Shown here piece after piece: positions 56,322 through 64,000 of a stretch of 64,000 nt of DNA (its first letter is position 1; each line of letters opens with the position of its first letter). The notes beneath the pieces were generated by a model. That model had not been told where the DNA came from and made no database searches. It worked only from the letters and a program-made list of their open reading frames with translations. The position numbers were made by a program, and so were the translations under genes. The DNA lies in contig NZ_JOEC01000002.1 in NCBI RefSeq assembly GCF_000718085.1, forward strand, positions 124,001-188,000. Reading direction: 5' to 3'. Source of the stretch: Mycetocola saprophilus (GTDB taxonomy: Bacteria > Actinomycetota > Actinomycetes > Actinomycetales > Microbacteriaceae).

Positions 56322-56840
56322 TTAGGCGTCGAGCTGTTCGAGCTGTTCAACCAGCCACGGGCTGATCGACCAGGGGGCGATTTTGGCCAGCTGGGCGAGA
56401 TCCGCGGGCTCAACCCAGCGGTACTCGGCCACCTCGTCGGGGTTGGGCACCAGGTCCGAGGAGAGCGTGGCGGAGAAGACCGGGCAGATCTCGTACTCGA
56501 CGATGCCGCTGGCATCCACCGCGCGGTAGCGGAAGTCGGGCAGCAGCGGGGTGATGCCGGTGACCGTGGTGCCCAGCTCATCGGCCGCGCGGCGCGAAAT
56601 CGCCGACTCGAAGGACTCCCCGGGGGCCGGATGTCCGCAGAACGCGTTGGTCCAGACGCCGGGCCAGGCGACCTTGCTCAGCGCGCGCCGGGTCAGCAGA
56701 ATTCGGCCCTGCTCATCGGTGATGTGGCAGGAGAACGCGAGGTGCAGCCGGGTGTTGTGATCGTGCACCTCGGCCTTATCGGCGATGCCGATCGGTTCGC
56801 CGTCCTCGGACAGCAGCTGCACGTACTCGCGGTTTGACAT
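56322..56840 (-). CDS. idi: isopentenyl-diphosphate delta-isomerase, type I
   Basis: A 172-aa NUDIX-fold enzyme that interconverts IPP and DMAPP for isoprenoid synthesis. TRLHLAFSCHITDEQGRILL, TRRALSKVAWPGVWTNAFCGHP with the active Cys68, the NUDIX-like helix ESFESAISRRAADELG and RYRAVDASGIVEYEICPVF with catalytic glutamate are all present. ATG 56840 places the cysteine at almost the same position as in E. coli (67). A GTG at 56861 is also open. The AGGGG before ATG is very close, so a leaderless start is possible. Confidence 0.93.
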   Translation of the reverse strand: MSNREYVQLLSEDGEPIGIADKAEVHDHNTRLHLAFSCHITDEQGRILLTRRALSKVAWPGVWTNAFCGHPAPGESFESAISRRAADELGTTVTGITPLLPDFRYRAVDASGIVEYEICPVFSATLSSDLVPNPDEVAEYRWVEPADLAQLAKIAPWSISPWLVEQLEQLDA

Positions 56841-56913
56841 ACCCCTATTCTCGCTGGTCACGGCTCGGCGCGCGAATGCCGCACGATCGCTATGTAAGCG
56901 ACTGGACCGGGGG

Positions 56914-58224
56914 CTATCGGACCGACTGCGGCAGGCGCACCGGAATCATCAGCGCGAGGCCCAGGGCGATCACCAGGATCAGGCCCAGGATGCCGAAGTA
57001 CTGCGCGCCGCCCAGCGTGACCGCGATCCCGAAGGCGGCCGGGGCGATGAAGGAAACCGCGCGGCCGGTGGTGGCGTAGAGCCCAAACAGCTCGCCCTCC
57101 TTACCCGGCGGGATGATGCGTGCCAGGAAGGACCGCGAGGCCGACTGAGCCGGCCCCACAAACGCGGCCAGGCCCAGGCCGAAGATCCAGAAGACAGTGT
57201 GGCCGCCATCGTGGAGCACAAACACCACCACGCCGAAGGTCACCAGCCCGATCAGCGCGGCCATGATGACCGTGCGCGGACCGAAGCGATCATCCAGCCG
57301 GCCCGAGGCGATCGTGACCACGCCCGCGACCACGTTGGCGGCGATCCCGAACAGGATCACGTCGCCCCCGCTGAACCCGAAGGTTCCCACGGCCAGGACC
57401 CCGGCGAAGGTGAAGACGCCGGCCAGGCCGTCGCGGAAAATGGCGCTGGCGATCAGGAAGCGCGCGGTGGTCCGATCATCACGCCAGAGACCCACCAGGT
57501 CCCGGCCGAGCTTCTTATAGGAGCCGAGGATGCCGATCTTGGCGCCCGGGGCCGCGGTTCCCGGGGCCTCGGGGATGACCCGGAGCACCGGGATGGCCGA
57601 GAGGCCGAGCCAGGCGGCGGCGATTAGCATCGAGACGCGGACGTCCCAGCCGTTCTCCGAGGTGATGCCGAAGATCCCCACATCGGGTCCGATCAGGCTC
57701 ACATAGAGGATGACCAGCAGCACGATGCCGGCGATGTACCCCAGGCCCCAGCCGAAGCCGGAGATTTTGCCGATCGTGGCCGGGGTGGAGATCTGGCCGA
57801 GCATCGCGTTGTAGTTCACCGAGGCGAACTCGAAGAAGATGTTTCCGGCGGCGAGCAGGAACAGTCCGAGCCACAGCAGGTCGGGTTCCGGGGCGACAAA
57901 GGCCAGGCCCGCGGTTGCGGCGACCACCAGGTAGGTGTTGACGCCGAGCCAGAACTTGCGGCGACCGCTGCGGTCGGCACGCTGTCCGGTGACCGGTGCC
58001 AGGAGCGCGATGATCACGCCGGCCCCCGAGATCCACCAGGACAGCTGTGCGGAGACGTGGGCCTCGCCGCCGAACGCGGGGGTCCGGGTGAGGTAGGTGG
58101 TGAAGACGAAGGTGGTCACCACGGCGTTGAAGGCGGCCGAGCCCCAGTCCCACATTCCCCACGCTAAAACCGGCTTGGAGAGCAGCCGAGGTTCGGGGGA
58201 GGGGGTGCGCAGGGCAGAGGTCAT
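56914..58224 (-). CDS. MFS transporter (UMF1/Atg22-like)
   Basis: A 436-aa protein with about twelve membrane segments. WGMWDWGSAAFNAVVTTFVF is the UMF1/Atg22-like N-terminal signature; RADRSGRRKFWL is the MFS loop 2-3 motif; FVGPAQSASRSFLARIIPPGKEGELFGLY is the second-half signature. Export or uptake substrate is unknown. It is on the strand of idi, 73 bases away. Confidence 0.85.
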   Translation of the reverse strand: MTSALRTPSPEPRLLSKPVLAWGMWDWGSAAFNAVVTTFVFTTYLTRTPAFGGEAHVSAQLSWWISGAGVIIALLAPVTGQRADRSGRRKFWLGVNTYLVVAATAGLAFVAPEPDLLWLGLFLLAAGNIFFEFASVNYNAMLGQISTPATIGKISGFGWGLGYIAGIVLLVILYVSLIGPDVGIFGITSENGWDVRVSMLIAAAWLGLSAIPVLRVIPEAPGTAAPGAKIGILGSYKKLGRDLVGLWRDDRTTARFLIASAIFRDGLAGVFTFAGVLAVGTFGFSGGDVILFGIAANVVAGVVTIASGRLDDRFGPRTVIMAALIGLVTFGVVVFVLHDGGHTVFWIFGLGLAAFVGPAQSASRSFLARIIPPGKEGELFGLYATTGRAVSFIAPAAFGIAVTLGGAQYFGILGLILVIALGLALMIPVRLPQSVR

Positions 58225-58312
58225 GGCCCCAGGGTACTGCCCCCAGGCGAATCAATGGCAACCAATTTGTAAACCGATGGGGTGACGGCGGGTGCGGTGC
58301 CCCTCCGAGGCG

Positions 58313-58858
58313 CTAATCGCGCAGCGGACGTCCCTCGGCGTCATTGTTAAACGCGCGGGCGCGGGCCAGGATCATGATGCCCTCGATCAGGCCCCAGAGC
58401 GCGGCGGTGCCGAAGGTCACGATGGTGGCGGCGATCTGCAACAGACCGATGCCGATGTACCCCAGGTAGAAGCGGTGCACGCCGATCGAGCCAAGGAAGA
58501 TGCCGAGCAGTCCCGCGGTGAGGCGGCTCTTGGCGGCCGGGTCGTAGGGGGCGTAGCCGGCCGGGTAGCCGGAGGCGCCCTGCTGGGGATAGCCGGACGG
58601 TGCACCGGGTGCACCCTGCTGCGGGTAAGCGCCCGCGGTGCCCTGCTGGCCGTAGCCGGGGGTGCCCGGGGCTGCCGGGTAGCCAGCGGCGGGGGCCGGG
58701 TTCGTGGGGACCTGACCGGTCAGCGGCGCCGGAAAGTGCGGCAGCGCGCGCGACGGGTCGGTGTCGGCGGGGATTTCTGACGCCGCCGCCGAGGTCTCGG
58801 GTGCGGCATCCTGGGGCTGGGCGGTGTGATCCGCGCCCGTGGGATCGGTCGTACTCAT
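58313..58858 (-). CDS. TM2-domain membrane protein with Pro/Gly/Tyr-rich N-terminus
   Basis: A 181-aa protein. Residues ~1-110 are a disordered stretch rich in Pro, Gly, Ala, Gln and Tyr with repeated YPQQG and APGAPSGY units. Residues ~115-165 are a TM2 domain: KSRLTAGLLGIFLGSIGVHRFYLG with the conserved G-HRFYLG turn, a second helix LLQIAATIVTFG, and LWGLIEGIMILA. Function unknown. It lies divergent from the dnaK promoter region. Confidence 0.88.
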   Translation of the reverse strand: MSTTDPTGADHTAQPQDAAPETSAAASEIPADTDPSRALPHFPAPLTGQVPTNPAPAAGYPAAPGTPGYGQQGTAGAYPQQGAPGAPSGYPQQGASGYPAGYAPYDPAAKSRLTAGLLGIFLGSIGVHRFYLGYIGIGLLQIAATIVTFGTAALWGLIEGIMILARARAFNNDAEGRPLRD

Positions 58859-58926
58859 GACTCCAGGGTACGCGAGGGTCCGTCATTTTTGACGTAGCGA
58901 CGGGGATTTTGCCGCCGAAACCCAAA

Positions 58927-58947
58927 GTTGAGTCGTGAAGGCTCAAC
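58927..58947. promoter_or_regulatory. HAIR element 1 (HspR operator)
   Basis: GTTGAGT-N7-GCTCAAC, matching the HAIR form CTTGAGT-N7-ACTCAAG apart from edges. It lies 17 bases upstream of the dnaK -35 box. Confidence 0.8.
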
Positions 58948-58963
58948 ATTTCCTGAGAGCGGC

Positions 58964-58991
58964 TTGACACCGGTATTGCGTTGGGTAAACT
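58964..58991 (+). promoter_or_regulatory. dnaK operon promoter
   Basis: TTGACA (58964-58969), 16 bases, TAAACT (58986-58991). It leads to a leader of about 105 bases before the dnaK ATG. Flanked by two HAIR elements. Confidence 0.85.
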
Positions 58992-59010
58992 TGAGCCTAG
59001 GCAACTCAAC
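58990..59010. promoter_or_regulatory. HAIR element 2 (HspR operator)
   Basis: CTTGAGC-N7-ACTCAAC, overlapping the -10 box and the transcription start. HspR bound here would block RNA polymerase. Confidence 0.88.
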
Positions 59011-59103
59011 TATGGGATTGCCGCCGACTTCGGGTTCGGTTACCCGGACCCGGGACCAGTTCACGGTATTCGCCCTTCCGGGCGAGAACGAAGGAGAAAA
59101 CAC

Positions 59104-60954
59104 ATGGCACGTGCAGTAGGCATTGACCTCGGTACCACCAACTCGGTGGTCTCGGTCCTCGAAGGTGGCGAGCCCACCGTTATCGCCAACGCCGAGGGTG
59201 CTCGCACCACCCCGTCCGTTGTTGCATTCACCAAGGATGGCGAGGTGCTCGTCGGTGACACCGCCAAGCGCCAGGCCGTCACCAACGTTGACCGCACCCT
59301 CGCGTCGGTCAAGCGTCACATGGGTACCAACTGGACCTTCGACGTTGATGGCAAGAAGTACACCCCGCAGGAGGTGTCCGCTCGTATCCTCGCGAAGCTG
59401 AAGCGCGACGCCGAGCAGTACCTGGGCGACACCGTCACCGACGCCGTCATCACCGTTCCCGCCTACTTCAACGACGCCGAGCGTCAGGCCACCAAGGAGG
59501 CCGGTGAGATCGCGGGCCTCAACGTGCTCCGCATCATCAACGAGCCCACCGCTGCCGCCCTGGCCTACGGCCTGGACAAGGGTAAGGAAGACGAGCTCAT
59601 CCTGGTCTTCGACCTCGGTGGTGGAACTTTCGACGTTTCCCTCCTTGAGGTGGGTAAGGACGACGACTTCTCGACCATTCAGGTCCGCGCGACCTCCGGT
59701 GACAACCGCCTCGGTGGAGACGACTGGGACCAGCGCGTGGTTGACCACCTGGTCAAGAAGTTCAAGGAGACCACCGGCGTCGACGTCTCGAACGACAAGA
59801 TCGCGCTGCAGCGTCTGAAGGAAGCGGCCGAGCAGGCAAAGAAGGAGCTCAGCTCCTCGATGTCCACCTCGATCCAGCTCCCCTACCTCTCGCTGACCGA
59901 GTCGGGCCCCGCCAACCTGGACGAGACCCTGACCCGCGCGCAGTTCGAGAACATGACCAAGGACCTGCTGGACCGCACCAAGAAGCCGTTCCAGGACGTC
60001 ATCCGCGAGGCCGGCGTCAAGGTTTCCGACATCGCTCACGTGGTGCTCGTTGGTGGATCGACCCGTATGCCGGCCGTGGCCGAGCTGGTCAAGGCCGAGA
60101 TCGGTCGCGACGCCAACAAGGGTGTTAACCCGGATGAGGTTGTGGCCGTCGGTGCCGCCCTGCAGGCAGGTGTGCTGAAGGGTGAGCGCAAGGACGTTCT
60201 GCTGATCGACGTGACCCCCCTGAGCCTCGGTATCGAGACCAAGGGTGGCATGATGACCAAGCTGATCGAGCGCAACACCGCGATCCCGACCAAGCGCAGC
60301 GAGACCTTCACCACCGCCGATGACAACCAGCCCTCGGTGGCCATCCAGATCTTCCAGGGTGAGCGCGAGTTCACCCGGGACAACAAGAACCTGGGTACCT
60401 TCGAGCTGACCGGTATCGCACCGGCACCGCGCGGCATGCCGCAGATCGAGGTCACCTTCGACATCGACGCCAACGGTATCGTCCAGGTGTCCGCCAAGGA
60501 CAAGGGCACCGGCACCGAGCAGAAGATCACCATCTCGGGTGGATCGTCGCTGTCCAAGGAAGACATCGAGCGCATGGTTCGTGAGGGCGAGGAGCACGCC
60601 GCCGAGGACGCCAAGCGTCGCGAGCAGGCCGAGACCCGTAACTCCGCCGAGCAGCTGGCCTACTCGATCGACAAGCTGATCAAGGACAACGAGGACAAGC
60701 TGCCCGAGGACGTCAAGAACGAGGTTCAGGGCGACGTTGACGCGCTGAAGTCCGCTCTGGCCGGCGAGGACGAGGACGCGGTCAAGACCGCCTTTGACAA
60801 GCTGAACGAGTCGCAGGCCAAGCTGGGCGAGGCCATCTACGCCCAGAGCCAGGCCGAGGCCGCGGCGGCCGAGGGCGCCCCGGCAGCAGCCGAGTCCGAC
60901 GAGGACGTGGTTGACGCCGAGGTTATCGAGGACGACGAGTCGGAGAAGAAGTAA
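59104..60954 (+). CDS. dnaK: molecular chaperone DnaK (Hsp70)
   Basis: A 616-aa cytosolic Hsp70. ATPase signatures: [13 protein letters not shown] at residues ~4-16, [14 protein letters not shown] (~170-183) and [17 protein letters not shown] (~310-326). The substrate domain starts near [14 protein letters not shown], and the tail is acidic ([16 protein letters not shown]). GAAGGAG lies before the ATG at 59104. First gene of the operon; it folds proteins with grpE and dnaJ, and acts with HspR as co-repressor in actinobacteria. Confidence 0.98.
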   Translation: MARAVGIDLGTTNSVVSVLEGGEPTVIANAEGARTTPSVVAFTKDGEVLVGDTAKRQAVTNVDRTLASVKRHMGTNWTFDVDGKKYTPQEVSARILAKLKRDAEQYLGDTVTDAVITVPAYFNDAERQATKEAGEIAGLNVLRIINEPTAAALAYGLDKGKEDELILVFDLGGGTFDVSLLEVGKDDDFSTIQVRATSGDNRLGGDDWDQRVVDHLVKKFKETTGVDVSNDKIALQRLKEAAEQAKKELSSSMSTSIQLPYLSLTESGPANLDETLTRAQFENMTKDLLDRTKKPFQDVIREAGVKVSDIAHVVLVGGSTRMPAVAELVKAEIGRDANKGVNPDEVVAVGAALQAGVLKGERKDVLLIDVTPLSLGIETKGGMMTKLIERNTAIPTKRSETFTTADDNQPSVAIQIFQGEREFTRDNKNLGTFELTGIAPAPRGMPQIEVTFDIDANGIVQVSAKDKGTGTEQKITISGGSSLSKEDIERMVREGEEHAAEDAKRREQAETRNSAEQLAYSIDKLIKDNEDKLPEDVKNEVQGDVDALKSALAGEDEDAVKTAFDKLNESQAKLGEAIYAQSQAEAAAAEGAPAAAESDEDVVDAEVIEDDESEKK

Positions 60955-60958
60955 CAAC

Positions 60959-61585
60959 ATGACCGAACAGAACCCCACTCCCGAAAACGAAGAGCCCACC
61001 ACGGGCACCGAGTCCGGCGAGCACGGTTCGACCCAGGAACCGGGGGCCGCTGAGGCCCCCGGTTTCGGGGCATCCGAGGATGCTCCCGAGGTCGAGTCCG
61101 ATGCCCAGGCTGAGGCCGGGTCCGACGAGATCTCCGATGAGGAACTGGCCGTGCTGTCGGGTCAGGTTTCCGCCGACGAGATCCTTGCCGACCTGCAGCG
61201 GGTGAACGCCGAATACGCGAACTACCGCAAGCGCACCGAGGCAAACCGCGGCATCGAGAAGGAGCGCACCGTGGGTGCCGTTCTGACCTCGCTGCTGCCG
61301 GTCCTGGACGATCTGGATCGCGCCGCCAAGCACGGTGACCTCACCGAGGGATCCGCGTTTGCGCTGCTCGCCGAGAAGCTGCGCGGCACCGTCGAGAAGA
61401 TGGGTCTGACCTCCTTCGCGGCCGTCGGTGAGGTCTTTGACCCCAACCGTCACGACGCGATCTTCCAGCAGCCCAGCGCCGATGTCACGGTGGACACCGT
61501 GGCCGACGTGGTCGAGACCGGCTACCTCATTGGTGAAACCCTGTTGCGCCCCGCCAAGGTGGTCGTCCAGGTTCCTGCGGAGTAA
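60959..61585 (+). CDS. grpE: nucleotide exchange factor GrpE
   Basis: A 208-aa protein. Long acidic disordered N-terminus (ENEEPTTGTESGEHGSTQEP), then the coiled coil DEILADLQRVNAEYANYRKR, the GRPE head signature LLPVLDDLDRAAKHG, and a C-terminal beta-wing with FDPNRHDAIFQ and GYLIGETLLRPAKVVV. It releases ADP from DnaK. It starts four bases after dnaK. Confidence 0.96.
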   Translation: MTEQNPTPENEEPTTGTESGEHGSTQEPGAAEAPGFGASEDAPEVESDAQAEAGSDEISDEELAVLSGQVSADEILADLQRVNAEYANYRKRTEANRGIEKERTVGAVLTSLLPVLDDLDRAAKHGDLTEGSAFALLAEKLRGTVEKMGLTSFAAVGEVFDPNRHDAIFQQPSADVTVDTVADVVETGYLIGETLLRPAKVVVQVPAE

Positions 61586-61590
61586 CCGCT

Positions 61591-62547
61591 ATGGCTAGCC
61601 AGGACTGGTTCGACAAGGACTTCTACAAGGTACTCGGGGTGTCCAAGGACGTCTCCGACGCCGAGCTGAAGAAGGTTTACCGCAAGCTCGCGCGCAAGTA
61701 TCACCCGGATTCCAACCCGGGCGATGCCGCCAGCGAGGCCAAGTTCAAGGAGATCAGCGAGGCCTACTCGGTGCTCAACGACTCCGAGCAGCGGGCCGAG
61801 TATGACCAGATGCGCGCCATGGGTGCCGGGGCGCGGTTCACCGCTCCCGGCGGTGGCCGTGCCGGCGGCGGGTTTGAGGATGTCTTCGGCGGTCGTGGCG
61901 GCCAGCAGGGCGGGTTCGAGGACCTGTTCAGTGGCATGTTCGGCGGCGGCGGTTTCGGCCAGACCAGCGGAGGATTCCGCGGGTTTGGCGGGCCGACCCC
62001 GGGTCAGGACGTGACCGCATCCACCACGATCGACTTCATTACCGCGGTGCAGGGTGAGACCATCACCCTGCAGACCGGCGAGGGTCGCACCATCAAGGTG
62101 AAGATCCCCGCGGGTGTGTCCGATGGGAAGAAGATTCGGGTGCGGGGCAAGGGCCGTCCCTCTCAGGACGGCGGTGCCCCCGGCGACCTGGTGCTGACCG
62201 TGCACGTGCGTAAGCACCCGGTGTTTGAGCGCGACGGCAACAACCTGCGCGTGACCGTCCCGGTGACCTTCGTCGAGGCCACGCTCGGTGCCACCATCGA
62301 GGTTCCCACCCTGGGTGGGGATCCGGTGAAGCTCCGGGTTGCGCCGGGTACCCCCTCGGGTCGGATCCTTCGGGTCAAGGGCCGCGGGGTTGCCACCGGA
62401 TCGGGCACGGGCGACCTGCTCGCGATCGTTCAGGTGGCCGTTCCGGCCCACCTGAGCGCCGAGGCGACCGAGGCCCTCAAGGCGTTCCACTCCGTGGAGC
62501 CGAACGAAAACCCGCGCGCGGACCTGATCGCTCGGGCTCGCGGCTAA
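61591..62547 (+). CDS. DnaJ-family co-chaperone (no zinc finger; CbpA-type)
   Basis: A 318-aa J protein. J domain at residues ~9-74 with HPD at 38-40, then a Gly/Phe-rich stretch (~90-135, GGGFEDVFGGRGGQQGGFED), then two C-terminal beta domains (DVTASTTIDFITAVQGETITL ... VRKHPVFERDGNNLRVTV). The cysteine repeats of type I DnaJ are absent, so it is type II, as for DnaJ1 in actinobacterial dnaK operons. Starts five bases after grpE. Confidence 0.95.
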   Translation: MASQDWFDKDFYKVLGVSKDVSDAELKKVYRKLARKYHPDSNPGDAASEAKFKEISEAYSVLNDSEQRAEYDQMRAMGAGARFTAPGGGRAGGGFEDVFGGRGGQQGGFEDLFSGMFGGGGFGQTSGGFRGFGGPTPGQDVTASTTIDFITAVQGETITLQTGEGRTIKVKIPAGVSDGKKIRVRGKGRPSQDGGAPGDLVLTVHVRKHPVFERDGNNLRVTVPVTFVEATLGATIEVPTLGGDPVKLRVAPGTPSGRILRVKGRGVATGSGTGDLLAIVQVAVPAHLSAEATEALKAFHSVEPNENPRADLIARARG

Positions 62548-62560
62548 CACCCACCCCGAA

Positions 62561-62600
62561 CGTGAGGCCGGTGCCCTTTCCGGCATCGGCCTCACGTTTA
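62561..62600 (+). terminator. hairpin between dnaJ and hspR
   Basis: CGTGAGGCCGGTGCC pairs with GGCATCGGCCTCACG (one G-T) and is followed by TTTAT. It could partly end transcripts from the dnaK promoter before hspR. Confidence 0.78.
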
Positions 62601-62648
62601 TCACCCCGCACGGGTATCCTGTGGGGCAACCGCACGGAAGGAATCGAC

Positions 62649-63152
62649 ATGGATGAGCACTCCCCGGTGTTTGCCATCGCGATGGCCGCCGAGCTTGCGG
62701 GCATGCACCCGCAGACCCTGCGTCAGTACGACCGCATCGGGCTGGTGAGCCCGAGACGCACGGCGGGGAAGTCTCGTCGCTATTCGATGCGCGATATTGC
62801 GCAGCTCAAGACCGTCTCCCGGCTGAGCAATGAGGGTGTGAGTCTCGAGGGCATCGCCCGGCTGCTGAGCCTGGAAAACCAGGTGGATGCGCTGACCCGT
62901 CGGGTGCGCGAGCTGGAGAGCGCGCTGGCCAACGAGATGCTGAAGAGCCCGGGTCGCCGCGTGTTTGCGGCCGGGCAGGCGGGGGACGTGATTAGCCTAC
63001 GTAACGGCGTGCGCACCCAGCGTCGCACCGAGCTCGTGGTGTGGCGTCCGGATGCGGCCTTCTTCGCCGAGGATGAGGACATCGAGGACTCCGAGGGCGA
63101 TCTCGACGAGGACTTCGAGGGTGAGTTTCCCGCCGGTCCCGCACGTAACTAG
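62649..63152 (+). CDS. hspR: heat-shock repressor HspR (MerR family)
   Basis: A 167-aa MerR-type regulator: VFAIAMAAELAGMHPQTLRQYDRIGLVSPRRTAGKSRRYSMRDIAQLKTV is the winged HTH, followed by a coiled-coil ENQVDALTRRVRELESALANE. HspR binds HAIR sites and represses its own operon with DnaK. GGAAGGA lies before ATG 62649. The C-terminus is acidic (EDEDIEDSEGDLDEDFEGE). Confidence 0.95.
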   Translation: MDEHSPVFAIAMAAELAGMHPQTLRQYDRIGLVSPRRTAGKSRRYSMRDIAQLKTVSRLSNEGVSLEGIARLLSLENQVDALTRRVRELESALANEMLKSPGRRVFAAGQAGDVISLRNGVRTQRRTELVVWRPDAAFFAEDEDIEDSEGDLDEDFEGEFPAGPARN

Positions 63153-63220
63153 GGCTCTCCCGCGGACCGCCCACCCCCAAACGGGTCGGTGGTCAGGCCC
63201 CGCGCGAGTAGTGTTGTGGG

Positions 63221-64000
63221 GTGAGTGAATCCCCTGCCCCCGCGTCCAGCCCCTTCGATTTTTCCGCCCTGCGCCGTCACCCCGACGTGGAGGGTGACAA
63301 CCTGCATGCGGTCGATGCGACGGACCGGCTGATCCTGGACGAGGCCGCCTCGACTCTCGACGCGCTCTCGGGCGAACACGTGGTGGTCATCGGCGACCAC
63401 TATGGTGCCCTCACCCTGGGCGCGATCGCCACCCATAACCTGACCGGCGTGCGGGTCTTCCAGGACTCGCTGATCTCCGAGCGCGCGCTGGCCGAAAATG
63501 CCGAGCGCAGCGGCCACACGGATGCCTTTACCTCGCTGCCGCTGGGGGCCGAACTGCTGACCGGAGCCAAGCTTGTTCTGGTGCAGCTTCCGCGTCAGAT
63601 CGCGGCTCTGGACGAGATTTCGCGCCTGATCGCTATCCATGCCGACCCCGAGGTGATCGTCGTCTCCGGCGGCCGGATCAAGCATCTGAGCCCGTCGATG
63701 AACACGGTTCTGGGGGAGTCCTTCACCGAGGTGCGGGCCTCGCTGGCGCGTCAGAAGTCGCGGCTGCTGATCGCCTCCGGATCGCGCGCCGTCGAGGCTC
63801 GGGTGCCCGCCCGCGCCGAGATCCCCGAGCTGGAGCTGACCGTGTGCTCGGGATCGCAGACCTTCGCCGGTGCGAGCCTCGATATCGGTACCCGGGAGCT
63901 GCTGAAGTTCCTGCCCAAGTACGCCCGTTGGGCGAAGGTGGCGGTGGATCTGGGCAGCGGAACCGGCATCGTGGCCTCCGCGGTGGCCAAGGCGCGCCCG
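63221..64000 (+). CDS. class I SAM-dependent methyltransferase (RlmG/RsmC-like), 3' end outside window
   Basis: 260 residues are visible from GTG 63221. An N-terminal inactive-domain-like part (LSGEHVVVIGDHYGALTLGAI, GVRVFQDSLISERALAENAE, VLVQLPRQIAALDEISRLI) is followed by a linker and the SAM-binding start KVAVDLGSGTGIVASAVAKARP, as in two-domain rRNA guanine-N2 methyltransferases. A TAGTGT seven bases before the GTG suggests a leaderless transcript. The catalytic NPPF motif lies beyond the window, so the exact target is not established. Confidence 0.82.
   Translation, partial: MSESPAPASSPFDFSALRRHPDVEGDNLHAVDATDRLILDEAASTLDALSGEHVVVIGDHYGALTLGAIATHNLTGVRVFQDSLISERALAENAERSGHTDAFTSLPLGAELLTGAKLVLVQLPRQIAALDEISRLIAIHADPEVIVVSGGRIKHLSPSMNTVLGESFTEVRASLARQKSRLLIASGSRAVEARVPARAEIPELELTVCSGSQTFAGASLDIGTRELLKFLPKYARWAKVAVDLGSGTGIVASAVAKARP

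Overview
The window looks like the chromosome of a high-GC Gram-positive bacterium (Actinomycetota, most likely a Microbacteriaceae-type Micrococcales). The reasons are the uniformly high GC, the dnaK-grpE-dnaJ-hspR operon with HAIR operators, a fused-type dCTP deaminase, many GTG starts, several apparently leaderless genes, and actinophage-type proteins in the prophage.

Left host block (1-17300). A Gfo/Idh/MocA oxidoreductase (cut by the window edge) and a sugar isomerase/epimerase form a short operon that ends in a strong terminator. Two tandem paralogous membrane proteins follow. A 12.6-kb minus-strand cluster then reads ribokinase, two duplicated NCS1 nucleobase permeases, a GH106-like glycosidase, a FucU-type mutarotase, a DUF1684 protein, a third (CodB-like) NCS1 permease, a hydantoinase A-like protein and a DUF917 protein. 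A divergent LacI-family gene and a perfect 18-bp palindrome on the ribokinase start codon suggest one regulated catabolic system for a glycosylated, hydantoin- or nucleobase-like compound.

Prophage (17362-53547, about 36 kb). It sits in a tRNA-Gly(CCC) gene between 36-bp direct repeats. The repeat covers the 5' half of the tRNA, so the tRNA is now transcribed from prophage-derived upstream DNA. On the plus strand are the lysogeny genes (repressor, ImmA-like protease, tyrosine integrase) and, at the attL end, two small accessory genes. Everything else runs leftward on the minus strand: regulators, a dense early module of short overlapping genes (clamp-like protein, HNH, replication protein, Dcm, SSB, a beta-class DNA methyltransferase, many zinc-ribbon microproteins), HNH and terminase, portal, protease with an internal scaffold start, decoration, major capsid, connectors, tail tube, chaperones, tape measure, baseplate and fibre, esterase, endolysin, holins. 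The 51.2-51.4 kb switch region shows two divergent promoters and three matching operators. Several genes given here are short (43-58 aa) and rest on translational-coupling junctions (ATGA, GTGA, TGATG). One small gene carries an in-frame stop, and a long second reading frame lies inside the Dcm gene.

Right host block (53548-64000). An SdsA-like alkyl sulfatase, dCTP deaminase, IPP isomerase, an MFS transporter, a TM2-domain protein, the HAIR-controlled dnaK-grpE-dnaJ-hspR heat-shock operon, and the start of a class I SAM-dependent methyltransferase.

All assignments come from reading the sequence; no database search was run.
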